NCBI GenBank assembly: GCA_964538875.1
Contig: CAZIHO010000037.1
Location: 1 to 28,144 of the forward strand
Direction: 5' to 3'
Origin: CAZIHO01 sp964538875
Lineage (GTDB): Bacteria > Pseudomonadota > Gammaproteobacteria > Chromatiales > Chromatiaceae
Length of the DNA: 28,144 nucleotides
Position 1 is the stretch's first letter, and every line of letters starts with the position of its first letter. Below, piece by piece: positions 21,748-28,144 of this stretch. Below the pieces are notes generated by a model. It had not been told where the DNA came from. It saw only the letters and a list, made by a program, of their open reading frames with translations, and made no database searches. The translations under genes were made by a program, and so were the position numbers.

Positions 21748-22836
21748 CTAGCCGGCCAGGACTTGGCCGAGCGCAGCCAAAAAGGCGTCATCCTCATCCG
21801 GGGTGCCCACCGTCACCCGCAGGCAGTCCGCCAGGGCCGCATGGGCTCCGCTCAGATCCTTGATGAGCACTCCCCGTTCTTTGAGGCCCCGCCAAATTTG
21901 GGCGGCCCGCCCGGCCGGGGCCCGGAACAGAATGAAGTTGGCCTGACTGGGATAGGGGCTGACGCCGTTCAGGAGGGCGAGCCGCTCGAACAGGCGCGCC
22001 CGTTCCATCCGGATGGCGGCGGTCTGCTGGTCGAACACCTGCGCCTGGTCCAGGGCCAGCGCCGCCACCGCCTGGGTGAGCACATTGATGTTGTAGGGCA
22101 AGCGGGTCTTGTCCACTTCCCGGATCCAGGCCGGCGCGCCCACCAGCAAGCCCAGCCGCAACCCGGCCAGACCCATCTTGGACAGGGTGCGCATCACCAG
22201 CAAATTGGGATAGTCCAGCACCTCGGGCAGGAAGCTAGCCTCGGCGAACGGCGCGTAAGCTTCGTCCACCACCACCAGGCCCGGTGCCCGCCGGATGATG
22301 GCGCGCAACGCCTCCCCATCGAACAGATTACCGGTGGGATTGTTGGGATAGGCGATGAACACCAGCGCCGGCTGGTGGCGGTCCAGCGCCGCCAGCACTG
22401 CGTCCAGATCCAGGCTGAAGTCCGGCTCCCGCAGGGGAACGCCCACATAGTTCAGACCGGCGCATTGGGCGATCAGGCGATACATGACGAAGCTGGGTTC
22501 CAGGGACAGGATCAATCGTCCAGAGCCGCCCAGGGTCAGAGCCAGCATTTGGATGATTTCGTCGGAGCCGTTGCCGAGCAACAGCCCGGCCCGGTCCGGA
22601 ATCCCCAGGGTGTGGCGCAATGCCTCGGTCAAGCCCTGGGCGGACGGGTCTGGATAGCGGTTCATTTCCACCCGCTGGAACAGATCCGCCCACCAGGCCT
22701 GGCGCAATTCCGCCGGCCAGGGATAGGGGTTTTCCATGGCGTCCAGCTTGATGAGACCCGCCGCCGGCGGCACATGGTAGGCGGATAGGGCGCGGATTTC
22801 CGGCCGCACCCAGCGTTCGATCAGGTCTTTTGGCAT
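21748..22836 (-). CDS. hisC: Histidinol-phosphate aminotransferase HisC
   Basis: HisC is the PLP enzyme that converts imidazole acetol phosphate to histidinol phosphate in histidine synthesis. The 362-residue protein has LDAMENPYPWP near the start, LLLGNGSDEIIQ 85-96, YPNNPTGN 163-170, VVVDEAYAPFAE 188-199 and the PLP lysine K220 in TLSKMGLAGLRLG, with a C-terminal VTVGTPDEDDAFLAAL. Its ATG overlaps the hisD stop by 16 bases, which suggests translational coupling. It is followed by rtcA. Confidence 0.95.
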   Translation of the reverse strand: MPKDLIERWVRPEIRALSAYHVPPAAGLIKLDAMENPYPWPAELRQAWWADLFQRVEMNRYPDPSAQGLTEALRHTLGIPDRAGLLLGNGSDEIIQMLALTLGGSGRLILSLEPSFVMYRLIAQCAGLNYVGVPLREPDFSLDLDAVLAALDRHQPALVFIAYPNNPTGNLFDGEALRAIIRRAPGLVVVDEAYAPFAEASFLPEVLDYPNLLVMRTLSKMGLAGLRLGLLVGAPAWIREVDKTRLPYNINVLTQAVAALALDQAQVFDQQTAAIRMERARLFERLALLNGVSPYPSQANFILFRAPAGRAAQIWRGLKERGVLIKDLSGAHAALADCLRVTVGTPDEDDAFLAALGQVLAG

Positions 22837-24125
22837 CGGTATTCCGCTGAACGGGCGTGGGCCGTAAGTCCTTCGCCCCGGGCCAACACCGACGCGGTGC
22901 CACCCAGGTCTGCGGCACCCGCAGCGGACGCCATGATGAGGCTGGAGCGCTTCTGGAAGTCATACACCCCCAGGGGCGAGGAAAAACGGGCGGTACGGGA
23001 CGTGGGCAACACATGATTGGGGCCGGCGCAATAGTCGCCCAGAGCCTCCGCCGTGTAGCGGCCCATGAAAATAGCGCCGGCATGGCGCAACCGGCCGACC
23101 AGCGCCTTGGGGTCCGCCACCGACAACTCCAGGTGTTCGGGCGCGATGCGGTTAGCCAGTTCCACCATTTCGTCCGTATCCCGCACCAGGATCAGGGCGC
23201 CGCGCTGGGCCAGGGCGGTGGCGATGATGTCCTGCCGCTCCATGGTCGGCAACAGGCGCCGAATGCTGGCCTGGACCTGGTTGATGAAGCCCGCGTCCGG
23301 GCATAGCAGAATCGCCTGGGCGTCCTCGTCATGCTCGGCCTGGGAAAACAGGTCCATGGCGATCCAATCTGGATCCGTGCCGCCATCGCACAGAATCAGG
23401 ATCTCCGACGGACCGGCCACCATGTCGATGCCCACCTGGCCGAACACGGCCCGCTTGGCGGTGGCTACGTAGATATTGCCCGGCCCAACGATCTTGTCCA
23501 CCGCCGGCACCGTTGCAGTGCCGTAGGCCAGGGCCGCCACCGCCTGGGCGCCGCCGACCCGGAACACCTGATCGACCCCCGCCACCCAAGCAGCGGCCAG
23601 CACCAACTCATTGAGAACGCCGGCCGGGGTGGGCACCACCATGACCAGCTCAGACACCCCAGCCACCTTGGCCGGCACTGCGTTCATCAGCACCGACGAG
23701 GGATAGGCCGCCTTGCCGCCGGGCACGTACAGGCCCACCCGGTCCAGGGGCGTGACCTGTTGGCCCAGCAGGGTGCCGTCCTGCTCGGTATAGGACCAGT
23801 CCACCAGCAGTTGGCGCTCGGCGTAGGCGCGGATGCGATCCCGGGACCGTTCCAGGGCCGCCCGTTGCTCCGCCGGAATGTGGGAATAGGCCTGCTCCAA
23901 GCGTGGCCGGGGCAGGATCAGGTCCGCCGCGTCAACTGGCTCCCAGCCGTCGAAGCGGCGCGTATAGTCCAGCAGGGCAGCGTCGCCCTGGGCGCGCACG
24001 TCGGCCAGAATTTGATTGACGCGCTGGTTGACCGCCCCGTCGGACACGGATTCCCAAGCCAACAGACCGTCCAGGCCGGCCAGAAATCCGGGGTCCCTGG
24101 AGTCGAGGATACGAATCTCCGCCAT
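22821..24125 (-). CDS. hisD: Histidinol dehydrogenase HisD
   Basis: HisD oxidises histidinol to histidine in two NAD-dependent steps. From ATG 24125 the protein has exactly 434 residues, the E. coli length. Motifs: GLYVPGGKAAYPSSVLMN 131-148, GPGNIYVATAKR 214-225, VAGPSEILI 236-244, the zinc ligands Q262 and H265 in SQAEHDEDAQ and D364, catalytic pair E330-H331 in APEHLEL, and GPNHVLPTSRTARFSSPLGV. An ATG six bases earlier (24131) is also possible; AGAGG spacing favours 24125. The longer frame back to 24233 overlaps murA and is rejected. It follows murA by about 50 bases; hisG, usually between them in related genomes, is absent. Confidence 0.96.
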   Translation of the reverse strand: MAEIRILDSRDPGFLAGLDGLLAWESVSDGAVNQRVNQILADVRAQGDAALLDYTRRFDGWEPVDAADLILPRPRLEQAYSHIPAEQRAALERSRDRIRAYAERQLLVDWSYTEQDGTLLGQQVTPLDRVGLYVPGGKAAYPSSVLMNAVPAKVAGVSELVMVVPTPAGVLNELVLAAAWVAGVDQVFRVGGAQAVAALAYGTATVPAVDKIVGPGNIYVATAKRAVFGQVGIDMVAGPSEILILCDGGTDPDWIAMDLFSQAEHDEDAQAILLCPDAGFINQVQASIRRLLPTMERQDIIATALAQRGALILVRDTDEMVELANRIAPEHLELSVADPKALVGRLRHAGAIFMGRYTAEALGDYCAGPNHVLPTSRTARFSSPLGVYDFQKRSSLIMASAAGAADLGGTASVLARGEGLTAHARSAEYRCQKT

Positions 24126-24146
24126 GACCATGCCTCTCCGCAAATC

Positions 24147-24164
24147 CCGGAGCCTAGTCTCCGG
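24147..24164 (-). other. Hairpin between murA and hisD
   Basis: A perfect 6-bp stem CCGGAG/CTCCGG around a 6-base loop fills the short murA-hisD gap. No U-tract follows. It may mark an RNA processing point or be a scar of rearrangement; both are guesses. Confidence 0.4.
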
Positions 24165-24175
24165 TTGAGTGCCTG

Positions 24176-25435
24176 CTAATAGGGCAGGCGTTTGATGGTG
24201 GCACCCAAGGCCACCAGTTTTTCCTCGATGCAATCATAGCCCCGGTCGATGTGGTAGATGCGATCCACCACGGTCTCGCCATTGGCGACCAGTCCCGCCA
24301 GGACCAGGCTGGCGGAAGCCCGCAGGTCGGTGGCCATCACTGGCGCGCCGGTGAGGCCCTCGACTCCCCGGCAAATGGCGACGTTGCCTTCCAAGCGGAT
24401 GTCGGCGCCCATGCGCTTCATTTCCTGGACGTGCATGTAGCGGTTTTCAAACACCGTTTCGGTAATCATGCCGACACCCTTGGCCACCGCGTTGAGGGCG
24501 CAAAACTGGGCCTGCATATCGGTGGGAAACGCCGGGTAGGGCGCCGTATGCACGTCCACCGCCTGGGGCCGCTCGCCGCCCATGTCCAGGGTGATCCAAT
24601 CCGGGCCGGTTTCGATTTCAGCGCCCGCTTCCCGCAATTTATATAACACCGCGTCCAGCAGGTCGGGACGGGTATCCCGCAACCGCACCCGGCCGCCGGT
24701 GATGGCGGCGGCAACCAAATAGGTGCCGGTTTCGATACGGTCCGGCAGCACCTCATATTGGGTGCCGTGCAGCCGTTCCACGCCCTGGATACGGATATTG
24801 TCGGTGCCCGCGCCCTGGATGCGGGCACCCATGGCGTTGAGGAAATTGGCCAGGTCCACCACTTCCGGTTCCCGGGCGGCATTCTCGATCAGGGTCTCAC
24901 CGTCCGCCAGGGCGGCGGCCATCATCAGGTTTTCGGTGCCGGTGACGGTCACCATGTCCAACACTAGGCGGGCGCCCTTGAGGCGATTGGCGCGGGCGCG
25001 GATGTAGCCGTTCTCCATCTTGATCTTGGCGCCCATGGCCCGCAGACCCTCGATGTGGATATTGACCGGCCGGGAGCCGATGGCGCAGCCACCGGGCAGG
25101 GACACGTCCGCTGCGCCGAAGCGGGCCAGCAGGGGTCCCAATACCAGGATCGAGGCGCGCATGGTTTTCACCAGCTCATAGGGGGCCGCCAGTTCCTTCA
25201 CGGTGCGGGCGTCCGCTTCGATGCGCATGTGTTCATCCACCATCAGGCGCACACCCATGCGCCCCAGCAGTTCCATGGTGGTGGTCACATCCTGGAGGTG
25301 GGGCACATTGCCGATCAGGCAGGGACTGTCCGCCAGCAGGGTGGCGGCGAGTATCGGCAGGGCAGCGTTTTTGGCCCCGGAAATGCGCACCTCGCCTTCC
25401 AGCCGGGCGCCGCCGTTGATGTGAAGCTTATCCAT
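24176..25435 (-). CDS. murA: UDP-N-acetylglucosamine 1-carboxyvinyltransferase MurA
   Basis: MurA performs the first committed step of peptidoglycan synthesis, adding enolpyruvate from PEP to UDP-GlcNAc; it is the fosfomycin target. The 419-residue protein matches family length and has GEVRISGAKNAALPILAA with Lys22-Asn23, the active-site Cys117 in LPGGCAIGSRPVN (Cys rather than the fosfomycin-resistant Asp), FPTDMQAQFCALNAVAKG, and the C-terminal RIYHIDRGYDCIEEKLVALG. It is the first gene of a murA-hisD-hisC-rtcA run on the - strand. The start at 25435 lacks a strong ribosome site. The small BolA/IbaG gene often found upstream is missing. Confidence 0.96.
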   Translation of the reverse strand: MDKLHINGGARLEGEVRISGAKNAALPILAATLLADSPCLIGNVPHLQDVTTTMELLGRMGVRLMVDEHMRIEADARTVKELAAPYELVKTMRASILVLGPLLARFGAADVSLPGGCAIGSRPVNIHIEGLRAMGAKIKMENGYIRARANRLKGARLVLDMVTVTGTENLMMAAALADGETLIENAAREPEVVDLANFLNAMGARIQGAGTDNIRIQGVERLHGTQYEVLPDRIETGTYLVAAAITGGRVRLRDTRPDLLDAVLYKLREAGAEIETGPDWITLDMGGERPQAVDVHTAPYPAFPTDMQAQFCALNAVAKGVGMITETVFENRYMHVQEMKRMGADIRLEGNVAICRGVEGLTGAPVMATDLRASASLVLAGLVANGETVVDRIYHIDRGYDCIEEKLVALGATIKRLPY

Positions 25436-25521
25436 GGCCGGCTTGGATCATCTTGAAAACCCCCGGTTTGAACCAAAGTGAAGGATGTATTTCCCTGCAA
25501 TCGCGGAAAACAAAGCGGCGC

Positions 25522-25551
25522 ATCATATCGGAAAGGCGCCGCCGGGGTCCA
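25522..25551 (-). promoter_or_regulatory. Possible promoter for murA-hisD-hisC-rtcA
   Basis: On the - strand TGGACC (25551-25546, four of six) is followed after 18 bases by TATGAT (25527-25522, five of six). This would give a leader of roughly 80 bases before murA. It lies in the 211-base divergent gap to the TerC gene, where nothing else was recognised. Confidence 0.4.
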
Positions 25552-25646
25552 TCGGGATGGCCTGTAGCAACGGGCAGGCCAGGGTTCGCGGCGGGGCGAA
25601 CGCTGCCGGACCGGGTCAAGACTTCTTTCTTAAATAGGAGCTTCTC

Positions 25647-26606
25647 ATGGAGGGTTTGACTTCCATTGCCAACCTGTGGATGTGGGTTGGCTTTATCGCC
25701 TTCGTGCTCGCCATGCTGGGCCTGGATTTGTTCGTCCTGGGGGGCCGGGAGGCCCATCGCATGTCGGCGCGGGAGGCCGCCGGATGGTCCCTGGGCTGGT
25801 TATGCCTGGCGCTGCTGTTCAATGGCCTGCTCTGGTGGTATCTGGACGACCGTTTCGGCGTAGAAGTGGCCAATGACAAGGCCCTGGAATTCTTCACCGG
25901 TTATCTGATCGAAAAGGCCTTATCGGTCGATAACATCTTTGTTTTCCTGATGATCTTCAGCTACTTCCAAGTACCCCCGGAATATCAACGCCGGGTACTT
26001 TTGTATGGGGTGCTGGGCGCCATCCTGATGCGCGCCGTCATGATCCTGCTGGGGGCCTGGCTGGTATCCCAGTTCCATTGGGTGCTATATCTGTTCGGCC
26101 TGTTCTTGATGGTCACTGGGTTCCGCATGCTGGTGTTCTCGGACGAACCGGCGGATCTGAACAAAAATCCGGTGCTGCGCTGGGTCAAAAGCCACCTGCG
26201 GTTCACCGAGGAGTATCAGGGGGAGCGCTTCTCGGTGCTCGTCGAGGGGGTGCGCCATTTCACACCCCTGTTCCTGGTGCTGGTCATGATCGAAACCAGT
26301 GACCTGATTTTCGCGGTGGACAGCATTCCCGCCATCTTCGCCGTCACCGAGGATCCCTTCATCGTGTTCACGTCTAACATCTTCGCCATCATGGGACTGC
26401 GCGCCCTCTATTTCCTGCTGGCCGACATGGCGGAGCGGTTCCATCTGCTCAAATACGGGCTGGCGCTGGTGTTGGTGTTGATCGGCGCCAAGATGCTGGT
26501 AGCCGGGTTTTATAAGGTGCCCATTGGCCTGGCGTTGGGCGTGGTGGGCATCATCATCGCCGCGTCCATCATTGCCAGCCTGGCGGTAAAAAAGCCCCAG
26601 GCATAA
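25647..26606 (+). CDS. TerC/Alx family integral membrane protein, probable metal exporter
   Basis: Members of the TerC family such as E. coli Alx are membrane proteins implicated in manganese export. The 319-residue protein has about eight or nine hydrophobic segments. It carries the family's acidic motifs in membrane regions: LGLDLFVLGG (D27), EKALSVDNIFVF (E89, D95) and IETSDLIFAVDSIPAI (E216, D219, D225), which likely form the metal site. AGGAG lies six bases before ATG 25647. It diverges from murA and converges on the OmpA-domain gene. The 211-base upstream gap shows no recognisable yybP-ykoY manganese riboswitch, though by eye that is weak evidence. Tellurite resistance is the historical name, not shown here. 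Confidence 0.88.
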   Translation: MEGLTSIANLWMWVGFIAFVLAMLGLDLFVLGGREAHRMSAREAAGWSLGWLCLALLFNGLLWWYLDDRFGVEVANDKALEFFTGYLIEKALSVDNIFVFLMIFSYFQVPPEYQRRVLLYGVLGAILMRAVMILLGAWLVSQFHWVLYLFGLFLMVTGFRMLVFSDEPADLNKNPVLRWVKSHLRFTEEYQGERFSVLVEGVRHFTPLFLVLVMIETSDLIFAVDSIPAIFAVTEDPFIVFTSNIFAIMGLRALYFLLADMAERFHLLKYGLALVLVLIGAKMLVAGFYKVPIGLALGVVGIIIAASIIASLAVKKPQA

Positions 26607-26613
26607 CCCAAAC

Positions 26614-26649
26614 AAAAGCGCCAACAGCGACCCAAATCGCTGTTGGCGC
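26614..26649 (-). terminator. Strong intrinsic terminator between TerC and OmpA-domain genes
   Basis: A perfect 13-bp stem GCGCCAACAGCGA (26618-26630) with TCGCTGTTGGCGC (26637-26649) closes a 6-base loop. On the - strand it is followed by TTTTGTTTGGG, so it terminates the OmpA-domain gene; the hairpin may also slow + strand transcription from the TerC gene. Confidence 0.8.
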
Positions 26650-26681
26650 CAACCTGTCCCTGGGCTGGGTTGACGAGAACC

Positions 26682-28144
26682 CTATTTGCGGGCCAGTAGC
26701 GGGGTAATACGCTGGAACTCCACCCGGCGATTGCGCCGTTCCGACCCCTGGGTGCTAACTGCCAGGAATTGTTCCCCATAGCCCTGGGTGACCAGGTTTT
26801 CCGCCGGAATGCCGAATTCGTCGGTCAGCACCCGCGCCACAGACTCGGCACGCCGGTCCGACAGGGACAGGTTGTCCTCCGCCCCGCCCACCGCGTCCGT
26901 GTGGCCGCTGATCAGAAACACTTCGTCCGGATTCGCCCGCAACAGCTTGCGAATACCGTGGGCCACCTTAGCTAAGCGGTCGATTTGGTTGACCGGCACC
27001 GCCCAGGAACCCGAGTCGAAATTGACGGTGCTCAGGTTCACCCGGCGCATCCGTTCCCGCAACGCCGGGCTGTAGCGGATTTCATCCAGGGTGTAATCCG
27101 CCGCGATCCGATCCAGGGGCTCCGCCGCCAAGGCGGCGTAGATTTGATCCTCGCTGGCGCCATCCGCGTTCAGGGTGTGCTTGTCCACCGCCAGGGACAC
27201 CGCCGGCGGCGGCAATTCCACCGCATAGCCGAAGCCGCCGATGGCCCGCCCCTTGTGCTGACTCCAGCGATCCGGGCGATTGTCGATCAACAGAGTCTCG
27301 CTGCCGTCAGGAGCACGCCGCACCCGCTTGACCATCCGCCCTTCCCGGTCCACCACCGTGATGATGGTCACGCCATTGGGCCGGGAATAAATCTGCCGCC
27401 GTTCGCCGCCTGGCCCTGTTTCTTCCCGGAAATCCCGGGCCCCGTGGCGCAAGCGATCCGTTTCGTCATGGCGGATAAAGGCGCGGCCGTCCTCCTTGTA
27501 GATCAGGCGCTGGCCGGGCTCCTCGATAAACACCCGGCCGCTGTCATCCCGGCGTTCCTTGCGCTGGTGGGAAACCTGGGGCAGGTCGTCCCGGGAAAAC
27601 TCCTGGCGCGCCTTGCGCCGCTTTTCCAGTTCGTCCGCCGGCAAAGGGGGCGGGAAACCTTCCGCGCCGGGGGGACCCTGGCGGGGGCCGTCCCCAGGAC
27701 GACCGGGAGGCGGCGGACGAGTGCCGTCCGGGCCCGGCTCGCCGGGCATATCCCCGGCACCGGGAGGTCCGCGCCGCACGCCGTCACCGGCATGACCGGG
27801 CGGCGGGGGCGGCGGCCGGGAACCCTCCCGGCCGGCATCGCCAGAGCGCTCCTCGGAACCGGGCGGTCCGCGCCGGCCCTCCTCGCCGGGGCGGCGGGGC
27901 GGCCGATCCCGGCTGTCTTTCCTAGGCTCGCCAGTGTCCCCACTGGATCCGGGCGACCCCCGCCAAGAATCATCGCTACCACCGGGAGGCCGCTGGGTGG
28001 GCGCCTGACCAGGGGCATCCCGCTTGGGTTCGCTGTTGCTAGGGCCGGAACTGGGCGGTTGACCACTCGCATCGTTAGGCCGGTTGGGCGGTTGCTGTCC
28101 GGCCGTCTGACCGCTGGCGCCACTGGAACTGGGCGGCTGACGGC
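26682..28144 (-). CDS. OmpA-domain protein with long Gly/Pro-rich N-terminal region (5' end outside window)
   Basis: At least 486 residues are open from base 28142 to the stop; no stop or convincing start occurs, so the N-terminus lies beyond the window. The first ~170 visible residues are low-complexity, rich in Pro, Gly, Ser and Arg, with recurring R-R/Q-GPPG units and GxxGxx stretches. A middle part reads like a charged beta-repeat region (GRVFIEEPGQRLIYKEDGRAFI, VTIITVVDREGRMVKRVRRA). The C-terminal ~130 residues form an OmpA peptidoglycan-binding domain: VNFDSGSWAV, VFLISGHTDAVGGAEDNLSL, SDRRAESVARVL and GYGEQFL, with the Asp and Arg used for diaminopimelate binding. The same layout (disordered N-terminus, DGSETLL segment, OmpA end) is known in alphaproteobacterial OmpA-family proteins. 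It likely anchors something to peptidoglycan; the exact role is unknown. Confidence 0.82.
   Translation of the reverse strand, partial: RQPPSSSGASGQTAGQQPPNRPNDASGQPPSSGPSNSEPKRDAPGQAPTQRPPGGSDDSWRGSPGSSGDTGEPRKDSRDRPPRRPGEEGRRGPPGSEERSGDAGREGSRPPPPPPGHAGDGVRRGPPGAGDMPGEPGPDGTRPPPPGRPGDGPRQGPPGAEGFPPPLPADELEKRRKARQEFSRDDLPQVSHQRKERRDDSGRVFIEEPGQRLIYKEDGRAFIRHDETDRLRHGARDFREETGPGGERRQIYSRPNGVTIITVVDREGRMVKRVRRAPDGSETLLIDNRPDRWSQHKGRAIGGFGYAVELPPPAVSLAVDKHTLNADGASEDQIYAALAAEPLDRIAADYTLDEIRYSPALRERMRRVNLSTVNFDSGSWAVPVNQIDRLAKVAHGIRKLLRANPDEVFLISGHTDAVGGAEDNLSLSDRRAESVARVLTDEFGIPAENLVTQGYGEQFLAVSTQGSERRNRRVEFQRITPLLARK

Noticed and set aside
25436..25646. yybP-ykoY manganese riboswitch before the TerC/Alx gene
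   Set aside because: The core conserved bases were not seen in this 211-base gap; the region also has to hold the murA promoter.
27503..28123. Alternative - strand frame over the OmpA-protein N-terminal region
   Set aside because: The OmpA frame is open through to the window edge and gives coherent Gly/Pro repeats leading into the conserved domain; the other frame is Arg/Ala/Pro-rich without motifs.

Overview
The window is 28 kb of GC-rich, densely packed bacterial chromosome. Gene content and order (napAGHBC with moaA, the rimP-nusA-infB-rbfA-truB-rpsO-pnp block, murA-hisD-hisC, pilU, a CysB-type regulator) point to a beta- or gammaproteobacterium able to respire nitrate and probably carrying type IV pili. 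I cannot place it more precisely from sequence alone. No rRNA, tRNA, CRISPR array, insertion sequence, integrase or phage gene was seen; this looks like core chromosome with a few unusual local arrangements.

Left arm (1-8.1 kb, + strand): the 3' half of napA, then napG, napH, napB and napC, which together encode a periplasmic nitrate reductase with its electron supply from quinol (NapC tetraheme and NapGH iron-sulfur proteins to NapB to NapA). After a GC-rich hairpin comes moaA, the first step of molybdenum cofactor synthesis, which NapA requires. An acyl-CoA synthetase and a CysB-family LysR regulator follow. A perfect 10-bp hairpin closes this arm against the convergent genes.

Middle (8.1-18.9 kb, - strand): read in the direction of transcription, the block is rimP, nusA, infB, rbfA, truB, rpsO, pnp (transcription antitermination, initiation, ribosome maturation, RNA decay). 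It is followed after a terminator by a small two-gene unit: a stand-alone Aer-type PAS protein and a signal-peptide-less PhnD-like solute-binding-fold protein. NusA carries an extra C-terminal repeat. The rimP leader has a credible promoter followed by a strong hairpin and two terminator-like hairpins, a layout suited to NusA-controlled attenuation.

Right arm (19-28.1 kb): pilU (+) with a proline-rich tail faces a - strand cluster murA-hisD-hisC-rtcA, in which hisG is absent and an RNA 3'-phosphate cyclase is appended. A TerC/Alx family membrane protein (+) diverges from murA. It converges on a - strand OmpA-domain protein whose long Gly/Pro-rich N-terminal region runs off the window end.

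The most interesting candidates are the PAS plus PhnD-like cytoplasmic pair, the rimP-nusA leader, the duplicated NusA repeat, and rtcA appended to a murA-his operon. All functional statements rest on motif recognition by eye; no database search was run.
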